A stretch of DNA of 64,000 nt. Origin: Pseudomonas paraversuta. Lineage in GTDB: Bacteria; Pseudomonadota; Gammaproteobacteria; Pseudomonadales; Pseudomonadaceae. Position numbers and translations under genes: made by a program. Under the pieces are notes generated by a model. It worked only from the letters and a program-made list of their open reading frames with translations, searched no databases and was not told the origin of the DNA. This document shows, piece by piece, positions 57,365-64,000 of the stretch. The stretch spans positions 558,001-622,000 of the forward strand of contig NZ_CAJFCL010000003.1 in the NCBI RefSeq assembly GCF_904063065.1. Reading direction: 5' to 3'. Numbering within the stretch: position 1 is the stretch's first letter; each line of letters starts with the position of its first letter.

Positions 57365-57466
57365 TGCCATCCTTAGTTTGTTTGCTCAGGTCAACACTTT
57401 TGGCCAAACCGTAATCTCACCATTATTTTTCAACATTAGCGACCGGATTTTGAAACGGGGTTGGAG

Positions 57467-57560
57467 TTACTGAATCGACCCTGCTTTTGTAGGCGCACCG
57501 AATGGCTGCTTCTGGCCGATAGCAGCCTGTCTCGAGGGACTACAATCGGCCAGAAGCGGT
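57467..57560. repeat. Dispersed palindromic repeat, copy C, with left extension
   Basis: GCTGCTTCTGGCCGAT and ATCGGCCAGAAGCGGT are the inverted arms (57505-57520, 57545-57560). The 38 bases before it match those before the variant at 55789, sharing CCCTGCTTTTGTA. Confidence 0.8.
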
Positions 57561-57677
57561 CACCAACGCCCTTCCGCGATCAATTCAAACGGCAACCGTC
57601 GTGAGAAAAACTAGCCAGATCTAACTTGCCACAGCCCTAAGACAAGCGCGACATGTAGCAATGGCTTGATGAGTGTG

Positions 57678-57716
57678 TATTTCGCATGTTAAGTATATTA
57701 TTTCACATGCGAAATA
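57678..57716. promoter_or_regulatory. Perfect 12-bp inverted repeat upstream of the hydrolase-MarR pair
   Basis: TATTTCGCATGT and ACATGCGAAATA flank a 15-bp AT-rich spacer with TATATTAT, a likely -10 element. This is the usual layout of an operator straddling a promoter, and the second gene encodes a MarR repressor. The hydrolase ATG is 6 bases after the right arm. Confidence 0.6.
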
Positions 57717-57721
57717 ATCCT

Positions 57722-58600
57722 ATGAGCCCAGTACAAAACACAGCTATTTGCCCTGATGGTAGTCCTGTAAAGCTCCATGTTCACGAGGCGATTGGCGCTG
57801 CTAAAGCAGTCGTTCAAATCAATCCTGCGACGGCTGTCACCGAACGAATGTATTTCGCTTTTGCACAATTTTTGACAGAGAATGGCTTCACTGTCATCAC
57901 ATACAACTACCGGGGCGTCGGTAGGGATGGGCCACATCCGAAGGATGTTAAAGCCGGATTTACGTCGTGGGCTGACAACGATGTCGAGGCCGTAACGCAG
58001 TGGGTGTCTGAGCATTACCCAAGCCTTGCCCATTTGGCTGTAGGCCACAGCTTTGGTGGCCACGCCATCGGGTTGAGTGCTAGCAGTCGCAAGCTGCGTG
58101 CAGCTGTGACTATATGCTCACATGCAGGCTGTCTCAGATTTATAAAGCCAGGCATGGAGCGCTTGAAAGTATCGGTTCTGCTGAAAATCATAGGGCCTCT
58201 AACCGCCAAACTCTTCGGTTACGTTCCGGGTCGCAGACTGGGCCTCGGAGAGGATATTCCTGCGAATGTCATGCTCGAGTGGTCACGCTGGACAAGCCTT
58301 CGCAATTACTTTTTTGATGACCCATCAGTTAACGCAGCTGCCAGATTTTCTCGACCTTCGTTACCTATTCTGGCGTTAGGTTTCAATGATGATCCTTGGG
58401 CACCGGCGCAAGCTATCGACCTGATGATGGGGCATCTAACTAAGTGCACTGTTGAACGCCGCCAATTAGGCCCCGAAGACAGTGAAGGATTTTCTATCGG
58501 CCATTTGGGGTTCTTCCGTCATCGGCATGCTGACAAACTGTGGCCGATAGTAGTCGCTTGGCTGAATACCCAATTGCCGGAAAATCAATATGAGACATGA
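57722..58600 (+). CDS. Alpha/beta hydrolase paired with a MarR regulator
   Basis: 292 residues from the ATG just after the palindrome; two earlier in-frame ATGs lie inside it. Typical features are VITYNYRGVGRDGPHPKD, the nucleophile serine in LAVGHSFGGHAIGLS, an acid in ALGFNDDPWAPA and a histidine in IGHLGFFRH. It may be a serine hydrolase acting on a small ester or amide. It overlaps the MarR gene by 11 bases, so both are expressed together. Confidence 0.8.
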   Translation: MSPVQNTAICPDGSPVKLHVHEAIGAAKAVVQINPATAVTERMYFAFAQFLTENGFTVITYNYRGVGRDGPHPKDVKAGFTSWADNDVEAVTQWVSEHYPSLAHLAVGHSFGGHAIGLSASSRKLRAAVTICSHAGCLRFIKPGMERLKVSVLLKIIGPLTAKLFGYVPGRRLGLGEDIPANVMLEWSRWTSLRNYFFDDPSVNAAARFSRPSLPILALGFNDDPWAPAQAIDLMMGHLTKCTVERRQLGPEDSEGFSIGHLGFFRHRHADKLWPIVVAWLNTQLPENQYET

Positions 58601-59012
58601 TCGTCGCTACATTTATCTATTGAACTCAGCTCAAAAAAGTTTATCCAGGCATATTGAGCGGCACGTATCCAATACCGCAGGCATCAGTGCAACTCAAGCC
58701 GGAGCTTTGTTTGTAATCCGCGCCCAAGATGGGGCACTTAGCGGAGAAGTGGCATCTGCCTTGGATATCGCGCCATCGGCCATGACGGGGTTAGCGGATC
58801 GAATGGTGAAGTCAGGGTTGATCGATCGTCGAGTCGATGGACAAGATAAGCGCAGCTACCGGCTCTGGCTAACAGAGGCAGGATTAGAAGCAGCATTATT
58901 GGCGACGACCGAATTAGGCCCATTGAACGCGAGATTGACGGAAGAATTTACCGACAAGGAGTTAGAGGTAGTTTCCCGTTGGCTAACCGCTGTGCATCAA
59001 CGTTGCCAATGA
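58590..59012 (+). CDS. MarR family transcriptional regulator
   Basis: 140 residues, normal MarR length. The winged-helix core is visible: ISATQAGALFVIRAQDGALS, VASALDIAPSAMTGLADRMV and the wing DGQDKRSYRLWLTEAG. It starts inside the end of the hydrolase gene. It probably represses the pair by binding the palindrome at 57678-57716 until a ligand, perhaps the hydrolase substrate, is present. Confidence 0.86.
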   Translation: MRHDRRYIYLLNSAQKSLSRHIERHVSNTAGISATQAGALFVIRAQDGALSGEVASALDIAPSAMTGLADRMVKSGLIDRRVDGQDKRSYRLWLTEAGLEAALLATTELGPLNARLTEEFTDKELEVVSRWLTAVHQRCQ

Positions 59013-59111
59013 CTGTATGCACGGCCTGCAACTACCCAAAATCCCGTATTCGTAAAGCAAGGCCAATGGGGCTGCGATTGGCAGCTCCCGGCCATTTTCA
59101 GCTGTGCTGAA

Positions 59112-59165
59112 TGACCGCTATTGGCCGCGAGTTGCCCTTCGTGATGGGCAGTTCTCGGCCAAGCA
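59112..59165. repeat. Variant of the dispersed palindromic repeat
   Basis: GACCGCTATTGGCCGCGAGT ... GTGATGGGCAGTTCTCGGCC, similar in its centre to the variant at 55789. Confidence 0.6.
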
Positions 59166-59197
59166 CGTATGCTCGCGCACGCTTACATTGATAGGGG

Positions 59198-59728
59198 TCA
59201 AGTAGCAACGTAGACAAGAACCGGCTGGAGGCAATTGAGCGAAGGTGCCGTATCAAGCATGTCGGTAGACTCACACCATGGATAGCTGCGACCTTGAAGC
59301 CAATCCATTATTTTTCGCCTATGTTCAGAAGGGCACTCCAGCATGTGTTCGATAGTGATGGACAGTTGAATGGCCAGGCCGCTTTGCGGTGAAAAGACCC
59401 AATGATATTCCCCGCAGCCTACACGTAACTCTCCAGTCGCTTTTGTTGACATGCCAACCAGCCATTTGCACTTATGAACATTTGCCTCGGGCTTTGGAGG
59501 GTCTCCGAAGCAGAATGTATAAACGTTCTCATATTGCTGGCTAAAGCTGCGCACCAGTACTTCAGCAATAGCTTCGCGCCCGCTGACGCAAGGGGGAAAC
59601 AGGATGGTGCTTGTCTGCACTCTCACGTTAAGAGATGCGTCCAGACTAAAAGCATGCCGCAACAAGTCAGGCCGATTTCCGTCCTTGCCGAAGATGTAGT
59701 GTTCAATCGCTTTAGTGGCATTATTCAT
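59198..59728 (-). CDS. SnoaL/NTF2-like protein
   Basis: 176 residues from an ATG with AGGA seven bases upstream. The single NTF2-like domain shows IEHYIFGKDGNRPDLLRHAF, then a conserved GREAIAEVLVRSF and GELRVGCGEYHWVFSPQ. Folds of this type include isomerases, dehydratases and carriers; no catalytic residue pattern is decisive here. It stands alone on the minus strand. Confidence 0.7.
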   Translation of the reverse strand: MNNATKAIEHYIFGKDGNRPDLLRHAFSLDASLNVRVQTSTILFPPCVSGREAIAEVLVRSFSQQYENVYTFCFGDPPKPEANVHKCKWLVGMSTKATGELRVGCGEYHWVFSPQSGLAIQLSITIEHMLECPSEHRRKIMDWLQGRSYPWCESTDMLDTAPSLNCLQPVLVYVAT

Positions 59729-59778
59729 ACTCAAATCCTAGTCTTGCTACAGGTAGGCTAATCGGAATTCCGAGCGGA

Positions 59779-60219
59779 TTATGGGTTAACCGAAGCTTCC
59801 CCCTTCGCGGAGTTTGGTACATCGAATACTCTGTCGAAGACCCACTGAAACACCAGCGCGTAAAAAAAGAAGAAAACGAACAGCCCCAGATCGGTGACCA
59901 GTGCAGCCCACCAAGAAATCTTCAGCCACCATGCCACCAGTGGCACCAACAGCAGAACCAGCCCCCCCTCAAAACCCAGTGAGTGGAGCAAACGTCTGCC
60001 CAACGTGCGAGCACGCTGTAGCTGATGCGCTTCCCAGAACTCAAAAGCATAGTTAAACAGCACGTTCCACAGCAGCGCACATACAGACAACATCAACGAC
60101 AGCGCACCCGCATGAGCCAGACCTTCGTCGTATATAAACGAGATGCTGGGCGACAGCACCGCAACAGCGATTGATTCATAGAGGATGGCTTGTAGAATTT
60201 TCCGCGAAGGTCCTTGCAT
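59779..60219 (-). CDS. PACE family multidrug efflux protein (AceI-like)
   Basis: 146 residues with four hydrophobic segments, the length and layout of the PACE (formerly bacterial transmembrane pair) family. Seen: RKILQAILYESIAVAVLSP with the conserved glutamate of the first segment, WNVLFNYAFEFWEAHQ (diagnostic WNxxFN) and the second repeat's FEGGLVLLLVPLVAWW. Members export chlorhexidine and other biocides with protons. It is divergent from a LysR gene, as in Acinetobacter aceI/aceR. Confidence 0.87.
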   Translation of the reverse strand: MQGPSRKILQAILYESIAVAVLSPSISFIYDEGLAHAGALSLMLSVCALLWNVLFNYAFEFWEAHQLQRARTLGRRLLHSLGFEGGLVLLLVPLVAWWLKISWWAALVTDLGLFVFFFFYALVFQWVFDRVFDVPNSAKGEASVNP

Positions 60220-60285
60220 GGTGTTTTCCGAAGGGTCAGTGGATCGAATATCTGCGACGGTATCGCTCCGTACGCACCACGGAAA

Positions 60286-60307
60286 ATGAGATAAATTTAA
60301 TACTCAT
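60286..60307. promoter_or_regulatory. Possible LysR-type operator between PACE and LysR genes
   Basis: ATGAG and CTCAT are inverted around a 12-bp AT-rich spacer, in the 115-bp divergent promoter, 28 bases before the LysR start. It fits the T-N11-A type layout of LysR sites loosely. Confidence 0.35.
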
Positions 60308-60334
60308 CAATTCAATTCATCCAGGAAACTAGGC

Positions 60335-61225
60335 GTGTTTTCGACTCTTCCACTCAACGCGCTGCGCACCTTCGAGGCGGCTGCGCGACTGGGTAGCTTT
60401 AAAGCGGCAGCTGAGGAGCTCTCAGTCACCCCCGCGGCCATTTCCCATCAGGTCAGGACACTGGAAGCCCGCCTCGGAGCAATGCTGTTCATGCGATCTG
60501 GACAAGGTGTGGTGTTGACCGAAGAGGGCGAGATGCTATATCGCCAGACTCATCGCGCATTATCAGACATTCGCCGCAGTCTGGAGGCTTTCTATCCGGA
60601 CACTGCTCCCCAAACCCTGACCATTTCTACTACTCCGGGCTTGGCGGCAGCCTGGCTGATTCCACGGTTGGGTGGTTTCTATCGGAGCTTTCCACAATAC
60701 AATGTGAGGCTTGATACACGTAACGAACTAGTCGATCTGCTGCGTGATTCCAGTATCGATCTTGCTATTCGCTCGGTCAGCCGCGATGACCCGAAGTTGT
60801 TCCGTCAGGAACTCATGAACGAGCAATTTTCGGTTTACGGTGCCCCGAATCTGGTTGCCTCGCTAAACGTAAATCAGATCGAACTGATCAACGTGCACTG
60901 GAAAACTCCGGGCGTATTTTCAATCAACTGGGAAAGCTGGTGCGCGGCCGCAGAATGCCAGGCCTGGCTTGAAACGGCGCAGATGCGTGAGTTAGACGAT
61001 GAGCATTTTGCTTTGAGCGCTGCTATCGCGGGTCATGGACTGGTGCTGGCAAGCAATGTACTGGTGGCCGATAGCCTCAGGCATGGAAAATTAGTGACCT
61101 ATAGACCAGAAGTAAGCCTGCCCGGGCCGCGTTATGTTGCTGTGTGCGTGCCAGGGTGGGAGCGGCAGGTGCATGTGAATGCTTTCCTGCTGTGGCTGGC
61201 AGGTGCCGCACTACAGGATGGATGA
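60335..61225 (+). CDS. LysR family regulator (GcvA-like) divergent from PACE gene
   Basis: 296 residues from a GTG with CAGGA upstream. The helix-turn-helix LNALRTFEAAARLGSFKAAA and LSVTPAAISHQVRTLEARLG is typical of the GcvA/AmpR branch. The effector-binding domain is complete. Its divergent position makes it the likely activator of the PACE pump gene. Confidence 0.86.
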   Translation: MFSTLPLNALRTFEAAARLGSFKAAAEELSVTPAAISHQVRTLEARLGAMLFMRSGQGVVLTEEGEMLYRQTHRALSDIRRSLEAFYPDTAPQTLTISTTPGLAAAWLIPRLGGFYRSFPQYNVRLDTRNELVDLLRDSSIDLAIRSVSRDDPKLFRQELMNEQFSVYGAPNLVASLNVNQIELINVHWKTPGVFSINWESWCAAAECQAWLETAQMRELDDEHFALSAAIAGHGLVLASNVLVADSLRHGKLVTYRPEVSLPGPRYVAVCVPGWERQVHVNAFLLWLAGAALQDG

Positions 61226-61236
61226 CGACGCTTCTT

Positions 61237-61280
61237 TGCTGCCCCTATGACAGGCAGCAATCGGCCAGAAGCAGTCACTC
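61237..61280. repeat. Partial copy of the dispersed palindromic repeat
   Basis: The right arm CAATCGGCCAGAAGCAGTCA is intact; the left part is replaced by an inverted GCTGCC/GGCAGC pair. Confidence 0.55.
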
Positions 61281-61408
61281 ATATGCGACCGTTTCCGCCC
61301 CTTAGCGGACCTTGGAGATAGATTGAAACCGGCCCTATGCTGTATTCGCCTGCTTGCGTTAACTTCGTAATGGGCTATCGCTGGCCAAGCAGCGCTGCTA
61401 GAGGGGGA

Positions 61409-62020
61409 TTACTGTGTTGGGCTGTACGCAGCTAAAAATGCATCTGTCGCTCTGGTAGCCGTTTCTTTACAGAAGGCCTGGTCGAAACCCTGCATGGTGG
61501 AAAACAGGAATAGGTCAATCCATTCGGACTCCAGCAGTGCGCGCAAGTGTAAAGCTGCGACCCGTGAATCAGATTGGCGAAGTTTCCCTGTGTCCATGTA
61601 ATGTTTGAGTAGAAGCGATGTCGCCTCTAAAAATTGTGCTGGTCCGGCTTCATAGCAAGCTTTGCCCAACCCTGCTTTGCGGCCAGCTGCGGACAAAAGT
61701 AACCGGCGCACAGCCATAACCTCTTCTGAGTAAAGCAAAGAAATAATTTGCTCCCCCAAGATCTGAAGAGCTTCACGAATTGGCAGTGACAGGTTCTCAA
61801 TGGCATTAAACGTTTCGCGCATTTGCGACCCTGCCGCCGTCATCAGCACTTCGTAAAACAGCACCTCTTTAGATTCAAAATACGCATAGAGTGTTGCTTT
61901 AGAGCAGCCGAGACTCATTGCAATTTGAGCCATGGAAGCGCCCTCAAATCCTTGGTCATGAAAAATCTGCCCGGCGGCCATTAAGATCGCTGATCGGCGT
62001 GCCTCGGATTTCGTTCGCAT
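61409..62020 (-). CDS. TetR family transcriptional regulator
   Basis: 203 residues from an ATG with GAGG upstream. The N-terminal helix-turn-helix is RSAILMAAGQIFHDQGFEGA and MAQIAMSLGCSKATLYAYFE; the C-terminal part is the variable TetR ligand domain. It is divergent from an sdhC-like gene and likely represses it through the palindrome at 62083-62110. Ligand unknown. Confidence 0.87.
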   Translation of the reverse strand: MRTKSEARRSAILMAAGQIFHDQGFEGASMAQIAMSLGCSKATLYAYFESKEVLFYEVLMTAAGSQMRETFNAIENLSLPIREALQILGEQIISLLYSEEVMAVRRLLLSAAGRKAGLGKACYEAGPAQFLEATSLLLKHYMDTGKLRQSDSRVAALHLRALLESEWIDLFLFSTMQGFDQAFCKETATRATDAFLAAYSPTQ

Positions 62021-62082
62021 AAGCGGCCTCGTTCAAAAGTTTGCCCATCCTAGTCCATCAGTCGTCAGCTTCGTACCAAAAG

Positions 62083-62110
62083 CTAAACTAGACCAGGTGG
62101 TTTAGTTTAG
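62083..62110. promoter_or_regulatory. Candidate TetR operator between the regulator and sdhC
   Basis: CTAAACTAGACC-AGGT-GGTTTAGTTTAG is a 28-bp palindrome with 11 of 12 positions matching, 62 bases before the TetR start. Size and symmetry are typical of TetR operators. Confidence 0.65.
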
Positions 62111-62152
62111 AATCCGACGCTGGCATGCCTTAGGACTTGCCAACCGACCGCG

Positions 62153-62166
62153 CTGTCAGCTGACAG
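62153..62166. promoter_or_regulatory. Second perfect palindrome before sdhC
   Basis: CTGTCAGCTGACAG is a perfect 14-bp palindrome 38 bases before the sdhC ATG. It may be another regulator's site or a chance palindrome. Confidence 0.35.
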
Positions 62167-62204
62167 TGTTTGGCCTGACGTGAAATTACGGATTTGGAGT
62201 GAAA

Positions 62205-62582
62205 ATGAACAAGAAGCGACCAGTCAATCTCGACTTGGGTTCAATGAAATACCCTGTGACGGCACTCACCTCGATCCTGCATCGTCTGTCCGGGATCCTG
62301 CTTTTCTTGTGCCTGTTCGTGATGCTTTACGCATTGGGCAAGTCATTGAGCTCAGAAGAAGGTTTCAACGAGATCAAAGGGATGCTGTTATCGCCGCTTG
62401 GCAAGCTGATCGTGTGGGTGCTGTATTCAGCTTTGATCTATCATTTGGTGGCGGGCGTGCGGCACCTGATCATGGATATGGGGGTGGGAGAGACACTGCA
62501 AGGCGGAAAGCGCGGTTCTGTAATCGTAATTATTGTGTCGACCTTGCTCATTGCTGCCGGTGCCATTTGGCTCTGGATGTAA
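62205..62582 (+). CDS. sdhC: Orphan succinate dehydrogenase cytochrome b556 subunit (SdhC)
   Basis: 125 residues from an ATG with GGAG upstream (a GTG six bases earlier is possible). Clear SdhC features are RPVNLDL at the N-terminus, SILHRLSG with the quinone-site serine 23 and arginine 27, the haem-ligand histidine 80 in YHLVAGVRHLIMD and three hydrophobic segments. E. coli SdhC has 129 residues. Its usual partners sdhD, sdhA and sdhB are absent. It stands alone, opposite a TetR repressor, with its own terminator, so it is probably an inducible replacement for the housekeeping anchor subunit. Confidence 0.9.
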   Translation: MNKKRPVNLDLGSMKYPVTALTSILHRLSGILLFLCLFVMLYALGKSLSSEEGFNEIKGMLLSPLGKLIVWVLYSALIYHLVAGVRHLIMDMGVGETLQGGKRGSVIVIIVSTLLIAAGAIWLWM

Positions 62583-62624
62583 TCAGCGTCGATGGTGCGC
62601 AGAGAGAGACGTTAGCCAAAGAAG

Positions 62625-62658
62625 GCCCCCACATTTTGATTAAGTGTGGGGGCTTTTT
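62625..62658 (+). terminator. Rho-independent terminator of the sdhC gene
   Basis: GCCCCCACA and TGTGGGGGC form a 9-bp stem with an 11-nt loop, followed at once by TTTTT. It ends a single-gene transcript 42 bases after the stop. Confidence 0.85.
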
Positions 62659-62710
62659 ACTTAGTACCTGCAACAGGCGAATCGCTCAAGACCAGGACTC
62701 CGTCGAGCGG

Positions 62711-62764
62711 CAGCTTCTGGCCGATAGCAGCCTGTCGCGAAGGACTACAATCGGCCAGGAGCAG
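62711..62764. repeat. Dispersed palindromic repeat, copy D
   Basis: CAGCTTCTGGCCGAT and ATCGGCCAGGAGCAG are inverted arms around AGCAGCCTGTCGCGAAGG. The centre is identical to that of copy B. Confidence 0.82.
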
Positions 62765-62871
62765 ACGTTCGTGCAAGGTTGCAATCGGTCAAAATAGCCA
62801 AACACCACCCGATGGGGGAGCGCAGATAAAATCTGTGCAACCGAATAACCATGATTCGTCAGTTCGAACCG

Positions 62872-63228
62872 CTACTCAGTTAACGCGTAACTATCTTGAA
62901 TGAGTTCGTGTATGTGTTCGATTGCTACCGAGCCGTCCAGAACCACACTGATCCAGTGCTCTTTGTTCATGTGGTAACCCGGAAGAATACCCTCCATTTG
63001 ACGAAGTGAACCCGCTTTGTCCGGATCGCATTTCACATCCAGAATATCAACCTCTCCCTCGCCTGCGAGCCCCAGCTTTTCCTTGGGTACGTTCATCACT
63101 ATTCCAAACCATTTCTCAGATCCCGGGTGCCTCAGGACGGCGTATTTCGGGAATTTGATCCAGGGGTAATCAGGCTGGATATCGAACGTTTTCGCAACAT
63201 GGCTCAACACTGCTTTTCTGGATGACAT
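62872..63228 (-). CDS. MmcQ/YjbR family protein
   Basis: 118 residues from the ATG at 63228, preceded by AAGGA at eight bases; an earlier ATG at 63246 lies upstream of that site. The domain shows YPWIKFPKYAVLRHPGSEKW, VDILDVKCDPDKAGSLRQ and the diagnostic MNKEHWISVVLDGSV. The fold is shared with some DNA-binding proteins, but function is unproven. It is a single gene. Confidence 0.85.
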   Translation of the reverse strand: MSSRKAVLSHVAKTFDIQPDYPWIKFPKYAVLRHPGSEKWFGIVMNVPKEKLGLAGEGEVDILDVKCDPDKAGSLRQMEGILPGYHMNKEHWISVVLDGSVAIEHIHELIQDSYALTE

Positions 63229-63355
63229 GGCACTGTCCTTGGGCATTGATTATCTGGTAGCTGAGGAGCCATGTGGCAATCCCATTGTGGCAATGCTCAG
63301 CTATGCGTCGCCACCCTGTACAGCCACTCGCCCGCAGGCTTGCATCCTATGTCAC

Positions 63356-64000
63356 TCAGGTGGCGACCGACGGAATGCGGACTGTAAAAGTGGTTCCCCT
63401 GCCGGCTTCAGACTCGACTTCGATGCTACCTTGATGAGCGCTTACGATGGCTGAAGCTATGTAGAGGCCGAGCCCGAGCCCCGCTTCAGCGCCGTACTCC
63501 ACGCCGCCTTGCAGATGTCGAATCAAAGGGTTGAAGAGGCTCGCCTTTACACTGTCTTCAATTGGCAGGCCACAGTTATGGACAGACAATAAAGCACGTT
63601 CATCGACGGTTTTTAGAGTAACGGTGATTGGGGTATCGGCCTCACCGTGTTGAATTGCATTCCCAATGAGATTGGCAATTACCTGTTCCATCCTGGATTT
63701 ATCAAAGTTCCAGGGCAGCGTATTTTCCGACAGAAAATCAATCTTTCGATGCGGATGATGGACTGTAGCTTCTTCCACCATTCCCTTGCATGTCAGCGCC
63801 AGATCGTCGCGTTCGATGCGAACCGGAATTCCCGAACCTAGCTGAGTACGTGTGAAATCCAGGAGGTCACCCACAATCTTTATAGACCGCTTCGCGCTCA
63901 TATAAATACGCGACACATTCTTGGTAGGTTTGGGCGGTAGATCTCCGGCGCGCATAAGAACTTCAGCACTGAGCAATACGGCCCCCAACGGACTTCTCAA
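63356..64000 (-). CDS. Sensor histidine kinase, 5' part outside the window
   Basis: About 214 C-terminal residues; the frame is open at the right edge, so the sensor domain is missing. The start of the visible part is RSPLGAVLLSAEVL, just after the phospho-acceptor histidine, which should lie a few residues beyond the edge (usual H-D-L-R-S-P). The HATPase domain has the N box QVIANLIGNAIQHGE, G1/G2-type GLGLGLYIASAIV and a final GRGTTFTVRIP. The partner response regulator is not in the window. Confidence 0.88.
   Translation of the reverse strand: MRSPLGAVLLSAEVLMRAGDLPPKPTKNVSRIYMSAKRSIKIVGDLLDFTRTQLGSGIPVRIERDDLALTCKGMVEEATVHHPHRKIDFLSENTLPWNFDKSRMEQVIANLIGNAIQHGEADTPITVTLKTVDERALLSVHNCGLPIEDSVKASLFNPLIRHLQGGVEYGAEAGLGLGLYIASAIVSAHQGSIEVESEAGRGTTFTVRIPSVAT

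Overview
The window reads as a chromosomal stretch of a fluorescens-type Pseudomonas. Support comes from the MuxBC-OpmB efflux operon, the RpiR-controlled inositol operon with a fused IolC, several REP/REPIN palindromes ending in CTGTAGGAGC or CTGCAGGAGC, high-GC core codon use, and a PbpC-like penicillin-binding protein. Gene density is high. Gene content shifts from conserved operons on the left to a patchwork of regulator-plus-effector cassettes on the right.

Layout. 1-7.2 kb: the end of a tripartite RND efflux operon (muxB 5'-truncated by the window edge, muxC, opmB; genes overlap by ATGA). 7.3-9.2 kb: a membrane diguanylate cyclase and an HPP-family membrane protein. 9.4-24.2 kb: a complete myo-inositol catabolic locus, with a divergent RpiR regulator, iolC-iolE-iolB-iolA-iolD-iolG, an IolW-like scyllo-inositol dehydrogenase and a sugar ABC importer (binding protein, ATPase, permease). 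REPIN palindromes sit in several of its gaps, one inside a hexamer minisatellite. A seven-copy tandem REPIN array (24.26-25.02 kb) follows the permease gene. 25-37 kb: a glyoxalase-like protein, TrmK, a large unrecognised protein, a GFA-family protein, a DUF1329/metallo-beta-lactamase pair, small membrane proteins, a periplasmic hydrolase and YceI. 36-40.8 kb: a PhnDCE importer with an iron-dependent alcohol dehydrogenase and a divergent LysR regulator. 41-42.7 kb: a PbpC-type PBP. 44.4-49.1 kb: an IclR regulator, a self-sufficient CYP116B-type P450 and an aromatic-acid MFS transporter.

From 49 kb onward the DNA is more accessory. It has small AT-rich ORFs, a MITE-like inverted repeat, a dispersed palindromic repeat (GCTTCTGGCCGAT ... 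ATCGGCCAGAAGC) and cassettes of LysR/MFS/cyclophilin-like/hydrolase, MarR/hydrolase, LysR/PACE efflux and TetR/orphan SdhC. A 52-nt fragment identical in layout to the 3' end of a tRNA-Leu gene (minus strand, 55.88-55.93 kb) abuts a small gene and looks like an attachment-site scar. If so, DNA to its right is an island whose intact tRNA would lie beyond the window. The right edge cuts a sensor histidine kinase.

The most interesting items for follow-up are the tRNA-Leu scar, the TetR-controlled orphan succinate dehydrogenase subunit C with two palindromes in its promoter region, the P450/MFS/IclR cassette, the phosphonate-type importer that has an alcohol dehydrogenase but no C-P cleaving enzyme, and the unusual minisatellite built symmetrically around a REPIN inside the inositol operon.
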